64,000 nt of DNA from VRUE01 sp963697805 (GTDB lineage: Bacteria > Actinomycetota > Thermoleophilia > Solirubrobacterales > 70-9). The translations under genes and the position numbers were made by a program. The stretch lies in contig CAVOPB010000001.1 in the NCBI GenBank assembly GCA_963697805.1, forward strand, positions 496,001-560,000, read 5' to 3'. How positions within the stretch are numbered: the stretch's first letter is position 1; every line of letters starts with the position of its first letter. Below are positions 16,295 through 24,799 of the stretch, one piece after another. Below the pieces are notes generated by a model. The model searched no databases. It was not told the origin of the DNA and saw nothing but the letters and a program-made list of their open reading frames with translations.

Positions 16295-18706
16295 ATGGGG
16301 ACGCCCGAAACGAACCCCAGCGAGCACTTCGACGTGGTGATCGTCGGCTCGGGTTTCGGGGGGGCGGTCACAGCATTCCGGCTGGCCGAGGCCGGACAGC
16401 GCGTGCTGGTGCTCGAGCGCGGAAAGCCGTATCCGCCTGGATCCTTTCCACGCAGCCCGCGTGGGCTGAGCAGAAATTTCTGGGACCCAAGCGAGGGACT
16501 GCACGGGATGTTCGACCTGTGGTCGTTCGACGGCCTCGAGTCGATCGTGAGCAGCGGACTCGGCGGCGGCTCACTGATCTACGCAAACGTCCTGATCCGC
16601 AAGGACCCGAAATGGTTTGTCCGCGAGGAGCCGGGGGCCGGCTACGAGTACTGGCCCATCATCTACGAGGACCTCGAGCCGCACTACGAGTGTGCCGAGG
16701 CGATGCTCGGAGCGACGCCGTACCCGTTCGACCAGCCGCCGTACGACGCCACGCCGAAGACGATCGCCTATCAGTCCGCGGCAAAAGAGCTCGGGCGCGA
16801 GTGGTTCCTGCCCAACCTGGCGGTCACCTTCGCGCCGGGGCCGGATCGAGAGCCGATCCCGGGCGAGCCCATACGCGAGCCGCGGCCGAACATCCATGGC
16901 CGCAGCCGCCAGACCTGTCGCCTCGTCGGCGAGTGCGACGTCGGATGCAACTTCGGGGCCAAGAACTCCCTCGACTACACGTATCTGACCGCCGCCTGGC
17001 ACGCCGACGCGGACATCCGCACCCGCTGCGAGGTGCGGGGCTTCGAGCCCCGCGACGGCGGCGGCTACGCGATCCACTACGTGGGGCACGACCCCGAGCG
17101 TGAGGGTGAGCCGACCGACACGGCGAGCCTGCCGCGCACGACCGTCACCGCCAACCGGCTGGTGCTGTCGGCCGGGACGCTCGGCTCCACGTACCTGCTG
17201 CTGCGCAACCGTGCCGCCTTCCCCGGCCTAAGCGCCACGCTCGGGACGCACTTCTCGGGCAACGGCGACTTGCTGACCTTCGCCGTCCGCTGCACGCAGA
17301 CCGACGAGGCTGGGGAGCGCGAGCCGCGGGTCATCGACCCCGGATACGGGCCGGTGATCACGAGTGCGATTCGAGTCCCCGACGAGCTCGACGGGGAGCA
17401 CGGGCGAGGGTTCTACCTCGAGGATGCGGGCTTTCCGGAGTTCGGCAACTGGTTGCTGCAGGGAGTCGACTCGCCCGGGGTCATCGCCCGCATGGCGCCG
17501 AGCATCATCGCCCGTCTGGTCCGCCGTTATCTTCACCGCGACCGCGATACCTCGCTCAGCGCCGAGATCTCCTCGCTGTTCGGAGACTCCGGGCTGTCCG
17601 CGGGGGTGCTGCCCCTGCTCGGGATGGGGCGCGACATCCCCGACGGCCGCATGTCGCTGGACGACGGCCGCCTCCAGGTCGACTGGCGCAAGCATGGCCG
17701 CTCCGCGGAGTACTTCGACCGTGTGCGCGAAGTCTCCCAGCAGGTCTCGGACCAACTCGGTGCCAGGTTCATGGACGATCCCCTCTGGTACCTGAACCGG
17801 GTGATCACGGTGCATCCGGTGGGCGGCTGCCCAATGGGCCGCAACAGGGAGGAGGGCGTCGTCGACTCGAACGGCGAGGTGTTCGGCTATCCCGGCTTCC
17901 ACATCGCCGACGGGTCGGTCATGCCTGGCCCGGTGGGCCCCAATCCCAGCCTGACGATCGCAGCCACGGCGGATCGTTCAGCAACAGCCATCCTCGAGGG
18001 ACGCACCACCGATCTCACGCGTCCGGCCCGGCCGCGAAAACCGGCGCCGGCGCCCGCCGACCCCCCCGCACCGGTCGAGGGGCACCGCGGGGTCTCGGTC
18101 GCCTTCACCGAGGAGATGAAGGGATTCGTGAGCTTCGGCGAGAAGGACTTCCAGCGGGGACACGACGATGGCAAGCGCAGCGGAACCCGCTTCATGTTCC
18201 ACTTGACGATCACCGCGGACGACCTCGACCGCTTTATCGCCGAGCGAGACCATCTTGCCCAAGCGGACGGCTACGTGCACTGCGAGGCGCTCGGCGGGGA
18301 GCGTCGGGTCGAACGAGGGGTCTTCAACCTGTTCGTGAACCTCGACGGGGACGAGCGGGACAAGCGCATGCTCTATCGCCTCCACTTCGCTGACGAAGAG
18401 GGTCATCCACTGACGATGACCGGGTTCAAGGTCATCAAGGACGACGCCGGCATCGACAACGTGTGGTCAGACACCTCGACGCTCTTCACGCGCGTGCTGG
18501 CGGGGCACGTGGAGCCTGCTGAGGACGAATCCGCCGAGGTCATCGCCTCCGGCGTCCTCCACATCGAGCCGCTCGACTTCGCGAAGCAGATGACGACGTT
18601 CGACACCGAGCCCGACGGGCGGGCCGATGCCGTTGCCCGGTTCGGTGCGCTGTTCGCCGGCAACCTCTGGGAGGTCTACGGCGGCGGTGCAGAGGACGAG
18701 GGGTGA
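16295..18706 (+). CDS. GMC oxidoreductase, cholesterol-oxidase-like, with C-terminal extension
   Basis: About 803 residues. FAD-binding DVVIVGSGFGGAVTAFRLAE at the N-terminus, GLGGGSLIYANVL, and the C-terminal GMC motifs VHPVGGCPMGRN and HIADGSVMPGPVGPNPSLTI. A bacterial GMC oxidase of this size and motif set oxidises 3-beta-hydroxysteroids (cholesterol oxidase, ChoD type). The last 200 residues (from about 620) form an added beta-rich domain (GVSVAFTEEMKGFVSFGEKD, FMFHLTITADDLDRF) found with this subfamily. Start set at the ATG at 16295 rather than the TTG at 16286. First gene of a six-gene operon; its stop overlaps the next start by four bases. Confidence 0.85.
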   Translation: MGTPETNPSEHFDVVIVGSGFGGAVTAFRLAEAGQRVLVLERGKPYPPGSFPRSPRGLSRNFWDPSEGLHGMFDLWSFDGLESIVSSGLGGGSLIYANVLIRKDPKWFVREEPGAGYEYWPIIYEDLEPHYECAEAMLGATPYPFDQPPYDATPKTIAYQSAAKELGREWFLPNLAVTFAPGPDREPIPGEPIREPRPNIHGRSRQTCRLVGECDVGCNFGAKNSLDYTYLTAAWHADADIRTRCEVRGFEPRDGGGYAIHYVGHDPEREGEPTDTASLPRTTVTANRLVLSAGTLGSTYLLLRNRAAFPGLSATLGTHFSGNGDLLTFAVRCTQTDEAGEREPRVIDPGYGPVITSAIRVPDELDGEHGRGFYLEDAGFPEFGNWLLQGVDSPGVIARMAPSIIARLVRRYLHRDRDTSLSAEISSLFGDSGLSAGVLPLLGMGRDIPDGRMSLDDGRLQVDWRKHGRSAEYFDRVREVSQQVSDQLGARFMDDPLWYLNRVITVHPVGGCPMGRNREEGVVDSNGEVFGYPGFHIADGSVMPGPVGPNPSLTIAATADRSATAILEGRTTDLTRPARPRKPAPAPADPPAPVEGHRGVSVAFTEEMKGFVSFGEKDFQRGHDDGKRSGTRFMFHLTITADDLDRFIAERDHLAQADGYVHCEALGGERRVERGVFNLFVNLDGDERDKRMLYRLHFADEEGHPLTMTGFKVIKDDAGIDNVWSDTSTLFTRVLAGHVEPAEDESAEVIASGVLHIEPLDFAKQMTTFDTEPDGRADAVARFGALFAGNLWEVYGGGAEDEG

Positions 18707-19749
18707 GGGCGGACGGTCACCACGAGGAAGTCGTCTCGTTCACCGCGGGTGACGGGCTCGAGTGCAACCTGATCCACGTCACGGGGAAGTACGCGCCCGC
18801 GAAGGGCCCGGTCCTCCTCGTCCACGGCGCTGGTGTGCGCGCCAACATCTACCGTGCACCCACCCGACGCACCCTCGTCGACGTTCTCGTCGAAGAGGGC
18901 TACGACGTCTGGCTCGAGAACTGGCGGGCCAGCATCGACATTCCGCACAATAAGTGGACGCTTGATCAGGCGGCAGTTCTCGATCACCCGCAGGCGGTGC
19001 GGAAAGTCGTCGACGAGACGGGCGTCGACGAAATCCAGGCGGTGATCCACTGCCAGGGTTCGACGAGCTTCACGATGTCCGTTGTCGCGGGGCTCGTGCC
19101 GGAGGTCAAGACCATCGTCGCGAACGCGGTCACTCTCCACCCGGTGGTGCCGCGTTTCGCCAAGGCGAAGCTTCGGTTCGCAATCCCGCCGGCAGCCCGA
19201 GTCCTCGGTTACCTCAACCCCCAGTGGGGGGTGACCGGCGCGCCTTGGGTGTTCCCGAAGCTGCTGCACGCATTCGTCTTGGCCACGCACCATGAGTGCG
19301 ACAACCAGGTCTGCCGGCTGGCGAGCTTCACCTACGGTGTCGGTTTCCCGACGCTGTGGCGCCACGAGAACCTGAACCCGGGGACGCACGAGTGGCTCAA
19401 GCACGAGTTTGGGGAGGTGCCGCTGACGTTCTTCAAGCAGATGCTCACCTGCGTCAAAGCGGGGCACCTGGTCTCGGTGGATGGCCGTCCGGAGCTGCCC
19501 CAGGACTTCGTCGCCGGCCCGCCACAGACCGATGCGCGCTTCTCGTTCCTGGCCGGCGAGCTCAACAACTGCTTCCTCCCGGAGAGCCAGCACCGCACCC
19601 ACGAGTGGTTCGAGCGTCACGCGCCAGGGCGCCACACCATGCACTCCTTCCCCGGCTACGGCCACCTCGATATCTTCATGGGTCAGCGAGCGGACGAAGA
19701 TGTCTTTCCGGTCATCGTCAGCGAGCTAGAGAAAGGGACTGTCCAGTGA
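18703..19749 (+). CDS. alpha/beta hydrolase
   Basis: 348 residues. Oxyanion-strand motif VLLVHGAGVRANIYR, nucleophile elbow IHCQGSTSFTMS (Ser near residue 119), and C-terminal GYGHLDIFMGQ supplying the catalytic His (near 327). The shape matches lipases/esterases that travel with cholesterol-oxidase-type GMC proteins. GTG start overlapping the GMC stop (GTGA). Possibly hydrolyses sterol esters or lactones made by the neighbouring oxidase; this is inference. Confidence 0.8.
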   Translation: MRADGHHEEVVSFTAGDGLECNLIHVTGKYAPAKGPVLLVHGAGVRANIYRAPTRRTLVDVLVEEGYDVWLENWRASIDIPHNKWTLDQAAVLDHPQAVRKVVDETGVDEIQAVIHCQGSTSFTMSVVAGLVPEVKTIVANAVTLHPVVPRFAKAKLRFAIPPAARVLGYLNPQWGVTGAPWVFPKLLHAFVLATHHECDNQVCRLASFTYGVGFPTLWRHENLNPGTHEWLKHEFGEVPLTFFKQMLTCVKAGHLVSVDGRPELPQDFVAGPPQTDARFSFLAGELNNCFLPESQHRTHEWFERHAPGRHTMHSFPGYGHLDIFMGQRADEDVFPVIVSELEKGTVQ

Positions 19750-20633
19750 AGATCCCGAAGCGCCTCGAGCAGCAGGCCGGGCGCCACGCACTCGTCGACG
19801 GCATCCGCTTCGCCCTCCCGGTGAACTCCGAAGACACGCCCTCCCTCATGGCGATCTTCCCGATAGACGTTCGCAAGGCGGCCGAGCTGATCCAGGGCAA
19901 CGAGGTGCACCCCTTTCGGCTCTGGGGAGACCGCGGCGCGCTCGTCATTACGGTCGTGAACTACAAAATAACCGACATCGGACGCTACGTGGAGTTCTCG
20001 ATCGCGATTGCCTGCACGCACGCTGAACGCCCGGCTCCCCGGCTCGTGCCCGCCCTCTTCACCCGGCACTACGGGACCGGCCAGTATGTGGTCGACCTGC
20101 CGGTCAGCACCGAAATCTCGGTCAAGGGCGGCAAGGGCATTTGGGGAATGCCCAAGCACCAGGCCAATCTGGACTTCGTGATCTCGAAGCGGACCGTGTC
20201 GAGCCAGTATGACCTCGACGGTCAGCTCGGGGTGCGGATCGAGATCGACCGGCCGCGCTTCGCGGGCCTGCCGGTCGGTGCCGCGGCCGTGAACTACTGC
20301 GCCTTCCGCGGCATGCTCATGAAGTCCTACGTCTACTTCCGGGGGAAGGCAGGCTTCAACTTCCCGTTCACCCGCTCCGGGCGACTGGTCATCGGCGACC
20401 ACCCGCGGGTCGCGCCGTTGAAGGGACTGGACATTGCCGAGCGGCCGCTCGTCACGGCGTGGTTCCCGCAGACGGCTGGGGTGCTCGACGACCACTTCGA
20501 GTCCTGGTTCCTCCACTACGACCAGCCGCCTGCCGATATCCCCGAGGGGCTTGAGAGTGTGGTCGCCCTCGACCAGAGCCAGGAGTGGCTACGTCCGCCG
20601 AAGGACCCGGCGCTCGACCAGGAAGGTGCTTAG
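19746..20633 (+). CDS. acetoacetate-decarboxylase-fold protein
   Basis: 295 residues from the GTG at 19746, overlapping the previous stop by four bases. The pattern FPIDVRKAAELI, VNYKITDIGRYVEFSIAIAC, FTRHYGTGQYVVDLPVSTEI and KGIWGMPKHQANLDF is that of the acetoacetate decarboxylase superfamily. I do not see an unambiguous Schiff-base lysine context (the Lys before GIWGMPK is a candidate), so it may act on a different keto acid or not be a decarboxylase. Third gene of the operon. Confidence 0.75.
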   Translation: MKIPKRLEQQAGRHALVDGIRFALPVNSEDTPSLMAIFPIDVRKAAELIQGNEVHPFRLWGDRGALVITVVNYKITDIGRYVEFSIAIACTHAERPAPRLVPALFTRHYGTGQYVVDLPVSTEISVKGGKGIWGMPKHQANLDFVISKRTVSSQYDLDGQLGVRIEIDRPRFAGLPVGAAAVNYCAFRGMLMKSYVYFRGKAGFNFPFTRSGRLVIGDHPRVAPLKGLDIAERPLVTAWFPQTAGVLDDHFESWFLHYDQPPADIPEGLESVVALDQSQEWLRPPKDPALDQEGA

Positions 20634-20653
20634 TACGTCTCGCCGGTGCCACG

Positions 20654-21118
20654 ATGAATGAGACCGCGAACATAATCGTCGCAGGGCTGATGCTGCTGTT
20701 CGCATCGATGTACCTGGGCACCGGTTGGTCGCTCGTGTTCTTCTCGTTCCCGCTGGCGCCGCGGCTCACTCCAGAGACGTATGAGCTGCCGTTCATCGAG
20801 CCGGTCAAGCACGCCACCCAATTCTTCACCTACATGACGATCGCGATGTTGATCGCCGCGGTGGCCCTGATCTTCGGCGAGGCAGACAGCAAGTACGTGT
20901 GGGCTCCGGTCGCCTACCTTGCAGGCGTGATCGCCGCCACGGCGCTCACCTTCCTATTCATCTTCCCGTACAACAAGGAGCTCATGGACGGTGTCACCGA
21001 TCAGGACCGCCTCCGAATGCTGCTCGGAAAGTGGATGCGGCTGAACGTGGTCCGCACCTCGCTCTGGACGGTTCAGTGGCTCGCCATCGCGCTCTACTTC
21101 GTGCTGAAGGCGGCCTGA
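20654..21118 (+). CDS. four-helix membrane protein, DUF1772-like
   Basis: 154 residues from the ATG at 20654, four membrane segments (residues 8-28, 56-78, 86-110, 134-153). The first helix ending in YLGTGWSLVFFSFP and the loop FPYNKELMDG are like DUF1772/anthrone-oxygenase-related membrane proteins. No catalytic residue can be assigned. Fourth gene of the sterol-type operon. Confidence 0.65.
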   Translation: MNETANIIVAGLMLLFASMYLGTGWSLVFFSFPLAPRLTPETYELPFIEPVKHATQFFTYMTIAMLIAAVALIFGEADSKYVWAPVAYLAGVIAATALTFLFIFPYNKELMDGVTDQDRLRMLLGKWMRLNVVRTSLWTVQWLAIALYFVLKAA

Positions 21119-21493
21119 GTGTCGGACTCGTTCATCCGCCGCGCTTTGATCGCGATCTCGGCGCTGACCGTCGTCTCGGGCGCCGTGCAGGCGCTCGCCC
21201 CGCGGCGGCTGCTGCGCTCGCTCATGGCCGAGGACGACGCGACCGCGCGCCACTTCTTCGGGACGATCGGCATGTTCATGGTTGTCGTGGGGGGCGGGCT
21301 CTTGAACGCGCTGCTGCGCCCGGGGCGGGATCCGGTGATCCTCTTCTGGGCGGCGCTCCAGAAGATCGGCGCCTTCGTCGCCGTGGCGCTCGGGGTCAGA
21401 CGGCGGATCTTCTCGCCAATCGCCCTCGGCGTCGCGTTCTTCGACCTCCTCTCGGGGCTACTCGCGGCCGAGTACTGGCGGCGGATCCGGTGA
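21119..21493 (+). CDS. small membrane protein of unknown function
   Basis: 124 residues, GTG start immediately after the previous stop; three or four hydrophobic segments (AISALTVVSGAVQALA, FFGTIGMFMVVVGGGLLNAL, FWAALQKIGAFVAVALGV, LGVAFFDLLSGLLAA). No recognised family. Its stop overlaps the patatin start by four bases. Confidence 0.65.
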   Translation: MSDSFIRRALIAISALTVVSGAVQALAPRRLLRSLMAEDDATARHFFGTIGMFMVVVGGGLLNALLRPGRDPVILFWAALQKIGAFVAVALGVRRRIFSPIALGVAFFDLLSGLLAAEYWRRIR

Positions 21494-22995
21494 GTCGCGG
21501 GCGCGAGGCGCCGCCGCACACTCCTTCCCTTGCTTCGGACCCATCCGACGACGGCGCGCCACGCCGGTCGCTGATCCTCGCAGGAGGGGGCATGCGCGTC
21601 GCCTGGCAGGCCGGCGTCCTCTGCGCGCTGGAGGAGGCGGGCCTCGGGTTCGCGCATGCGGACGGGGCATCCGGCGGGACGATCAACTTGGCGATGCTCA
21701 TGTCGGGCCGCTCGCCGCGGGAGATGGCCGAACGGTGGCGGACGCTCCGGGTACGTAACTTCGCCGCTCCGCTGCCCCTGCGCGACTACCTGCGGGCCCC
21801 GCACTTGCGCGGATTCGGCGGCGCTGGTGGGATCGAGCGCCGTGTGTTCCCGCACCTGGGCGTCGACGTCGAGGCGATCCGCGCCGCGCAGGGGATCGAA
21901 GGCACGTTCAACGTCTGCAATCACGCGACGAAGACCAACGAGGCAATCGAGCATCGCAACGTCGACCTGGGCGCGCTCGTCGCAGGCATCTCGTTGCCCG
22001 TGCTGATGCCCGCGGTGCAGCGGGCCGGGGCACCCTATCTCGACGCCGTGTGGATCAAGGATGCGAACCTCATCGAGGCAGTCAAGCGCGGGGCGGAGGA
22101 GCTGTGGATCCTCTGGTGCATCGGAAACACGCCGGCCTACCGCGACGGTCCGTTCTTGCAGTACGTGCACATGATCGAGCAGAGCGCAAACGGTGTGCTG
22201 TTCGAGGAGCTCGACCGCATCAGCGAGCTGAACGAGGCGATCGACGCCGGTCACTCGCCCTACGGACAGAGGCAGCCGGTGATCGCCCACGTGGTCAAAC
22301 CACGGCATCCGATCCCACTCGACCCCGACTTCTTCATGGGACGGATCGACGCCGCCACCCTGATTGCAATGGGTTACGACGATGCTCACCGCTACCTTGA
22401 CGTTGCGGACCGCGAGCGCGGTGTCCCGCTGACGCCCGCAGCGACGAAAATGGAGGAACCCGGCGTCCGAATCTCGTGGCGCGAGCGCCACGTGGGCTCG
22501 CTGGGGCGAACCGAACTGGCCGCCGAAGTTCCCGACGCCACAGCCTTCCTAGCCGGGCCCCGGCGGGAGGCCCGGCTCGTCGGCCGGGTGAGGGCGCCGG
22601 CCGTCGGCGAGGCCCTGCTGCACGACGGCCGCGTGACGCTCGATGGTGGCGCGCTCGTCTATGAAGCGACGCTCGACGCGGGCGGACGTGAGGTGCGGCT
22701 GCGGGCTTGGCGAGCGACCGGCCCCGGCGAGTCGCTCGGCAAGCGCCTGAGCTCGCTGCGGCGCATGCACGTCGAGCTACGCGAGGGCAGCGACGATGCT
22801 CTCCTCGGCGCGGGAGTGCTGGACTCGGATGGCGGCGGTGGCACGGCACCTATACCGCTCCCGATCGTGACCAATGCCCCGTCGACCTGGCGACGACTCG
22901 CAACCGCCGCCGCCTTCGAGCGGATCATGGGCACCGAGCTCATCACGGGCTCAACTGTACCCAAGGGCGATCTCCATCAGACATTTGCCGGTTAG
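21490..22995 (+). CDS. patatin-like phospholipase
   Basis: 501 residues from the GTG at 21490. Oxyanion hole SLILAGGGMRVAWQ, nucleophile elbow ADGASGGTINLAM (Ser near residue 59); the catalytic Asp is probably in YLDAVWIKDANL, where the usual DGG is altered. The C-terminal 180 residues (after MEEPGVRISW) are a beta-rich domain also seen attached to GMC-associated lipases. Last gene of the operon 16295-22995, all with 0-20 base spacing or overlap. Likely acyl hydrolase of membrane or sterol lipids. Confidence 0.8.
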   Translation: MSRGREAPPHTPSLASDPSDDGAPRRSLILAGGGMRVAWQAGVLCALEEAGLGFAHADGASGGTINLAMLMSGRSPREMAERWRTLRVRNFAAPLPLRDYLRAPHLRGFGGAGGIERRVFPHLGVDVEAIRAAQGIEGTFNVCNHATKTNEAIEHRNVDLGALVAGISLPVLMPAVQRAGAPYLDAVWIKDANLIEAVKRGAEELWILWCIGNTPAYRDGPFLQYVHMIEQSANGVLFEELDRISELNEAIDAGHSPYGQRQPVIAHVVKPRHPIPLDPDFFMGRIDAATLIAMGYDDAHRYLDVADRERGVPLTPAATKMEEPGVRISWRERHVGSLGRTELAAEVPDATAFLAGPRREARLVGRVRAPAVGEALLHDGRVTLDGGALVYEATLDAGGREVRLRAWRATGPGESLGKRLSSLRRMHVELREGSDDALLGAGVLDSDGGGGTAPIPLPIVTNAPSTWRRLATAAAFERIMGTELITGSTVPKGDLHQTFAG

Positions 22996-23454
22996 AAGCT
23001 AGCCGCCGCTTTCGTCACGATCCGCACGGTAGGCGCAGTGAAAGGGCGGAGTTTCGCAATACCCAAGCAGCTACGGGCAATCTCCAGCTCGGTGAGTGCC
23101 CGAGCCGCGCTGACCCTCGTCTTCCAATCCGGCGCGCCGCTCGCGGTCGTTGCGGTCAGCGCAGCTTCGAGCGTCGCGGGAGTGGCTGACCGGTGCGAGC
23201 TTGGCGACGTTCCATCGCGACCTGATGAACGAGTTGCCGGTCTGGAGGCCGATGCCCTCCGACACAACATGGCGGCGGGAGAGCACGCCCGTTCAGGTCG
23301 AACAAACGATTAGATCACTTGTCCAATCAGGGGCCGAAGTCTACGGTCGGCTCTAGCCGGAGGGCTTGGTGTCCCCCGACCCCGAACCACGTAGCGCGCG
23401 GTCCCCGCGCCAGGGGTTCCCGGCAAGGGATCGCCGCTCCCGAGAGGAGGAGCG
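22996..23454. other. intergenic between two operons
   Basis: No firm gene. Opposing frames 22992-23270 (-) and 23038-23313 (+) show no motif; the minus frame ends in a helix-like stretch (ARALTELEIARSCLGIAKLR) that could be the relic of a small protein. The downstream operon promoter must lie here; AGGAGG is at 23443-23448. Confidence 0.4.
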
Positions 23455-24792
23455 ATGACCAGTTCGGAAGCGGAGCGATCCCGCGCTGAGATCCGTCCGA
23501 CCAAGGAGCGGGTCGAGCTTGACCTGCTGGCGCGCCCCGACGTCACCGGGGTCGACATCAACTACAAGACGACAAAGGGAAGAATGACCGACCGCATGGC
23601 GATCGTTGTGTCGGTGAAGAAAAAGAAGTCAAAAAGCTCATTGAAGGCCGACGAACTCATCCCCAAGGAGATCGACGGCATCCCGACCGACGTGATCGAG
23701 GAGGAGATCGTCCTCCATCGCCCGGCGCTGGCCGAGGTCGAAACGCAGATCGACAAATCAACGTACGCGACGCTGGAGGGCGGGATCAGCATGGGCCCAT
23801 GCCGGTCCGTCTACCTGGAACCGCCCGACGTCCCGACCGCCGGCTATTACATCTTCGTCGGCACCCTCGGTGTCTTCGTGCGCGATCGAACGAGCCACGA
23901 CGTGATGGCGCTCACGAACTTCCACGTCGCCTGCATCGACACCGGCTGGAAAGTCGGGGACACGATGACCCAGCCCGGGCGCGTGGACGGGGGTAGCTGT
24001 CCGGCCGGACAATTCGGAACGCTGCAGCGAGCTGTCCTCAGCGGACATGTGGACGGCGCGGTTGTCGGCCTTGACGCCGGCAAGTCATGGAAATGCGCGA
24101 TCGCCGAAATCGGCAGCGTGCAGGGCAAGATGGCGGCGTCGGTCGGGATGGCCGTGCGCAAGCGAGGCCGGACGACCGAACTGACCTACGGCAAAGTCAC
24201 CTCTGTGGACTACTCGACGTCGATCGACTACGGCGACGGCCTCGGCACCCACGTCCTCAAAGAACAGATCCGGGTCGATGTCGACACGGCGAAAAGCACG
24301 CAGTTTGGCGACCACGGCGACTCCGGATCGGCGGTCGTGGAGGGAGGCAACCACGTTGTCGGTCTCCACTTCGCCGGCAACAAATCCGGCACCATGGGTG
24401 TCGCGAACCCGATCCAGTCGGTCCTCGACGAGCTGAACGTCGACCTCTGCTCGGGTTTCTCGATCGTTACGACCCCGATCGTCTGCCGCCCGCTCGTAAC
24501 GAGACCGGTGTTCTGCAACGTGCTCACGCGGCCCCAGGTCTGTGCTGTGGTGAGCCAGCCGTGGGTCTGCGGATTTGAACCGCTGCAGACGCGGGCTTGC
24601 GGAGATCCCCCGTTCGAACGCTTCCCACCACGCGAAATCGGACCTTTCAACCCGCGCGACATCGGGCCCTTCAACCCGCGCGACCTGTACGGAACTCCGG
24701 GAGCCGATCAGGCAGACGACCTGTACTGGCAGGGCTACGCGGCGGCCCTGGAGGCGGTAAAGGAGGCAGAGGAAGAGGCAAAGCGGGAGTGA
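23455..24792 (+). CDS. trypsin-like protein with Thr/Ser-Cys nonapeptide-repeat tail; candidate lanthionine substrate
   Basis: 445 residues; firm start (AGGAGG at 23443, ATG at 23455). Residues 1-100 are a charged N-terminal domain. Residues 110-325 are trypsin-like: LTNFHVAC (His157), HVDGAVVGL (probable Asp200), GDHGDSGSAVV (Ser290). From 338 begins an unusual tail: T340-C344, T349-C354, T358-C363, S367-C372, T379-C382. Three units of exactly nine residues (348-374) follow the pattern [VL][TS]xPx[VF]Cx[VF]. Residues 394-411 repeat IGPFNPRD, and the end is a charged helix. No signal peptide. Followed after seven bases by a kinase, HopA1-like protein and LanC-like cyclase. Thr/Ser three or four residues before each Cys is the geometry of lanthionine rings, so the tail may be a modification target; disulfides or metal binding are alternatives. 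Confidence 0.8.
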   Translation: MTSSEAERSRAEIRPTKERVELDLLARPDVTGVDINYKTTKGRMTDRMAIVVSVKKKKSKSSLKADELIPKEIDGIPTDVIEEEIVLHRPALAEVETQIDKSTYATLEGGISMGPCRSVYLEPPDVPTAGYYIFVGTLGVFVRDRTSHDVMALTNFHVACIDTGWKVGDTMTQPGRVDGGSCPAGQFGTLQRAVLSGHVDGAVVGLDAGKSWKCAIAEIGSVQGKMAASVGMAVRKRGRTTELTYGKVTSVDYSTSIDYGDGLGTHVLKEQIRVDVDTAKSTQFGDHGDSGSAVVEGGNHVVGLHFAGNKSGTMGVANPIQSVLDELNVDLCSGFSIVTTPIVCRPLVTRPVFCNVLTRPQVCAVVSQPWVCGFEPLQTRACGDPPFERFPPREIGPFNPRDIGPFNPRDLYGTPGADQADDLYWQGYAAALEAVKEAEEEAKRE

Positions 24793-24799
24793 CGGCGTC

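Noticed and set aside
22992..23313. Two opposing short frames between the sterol-type and lanthionine-type operons
   Set aside because: No motif, no ribosome site, and this is where the promoter of the next operon must lie.
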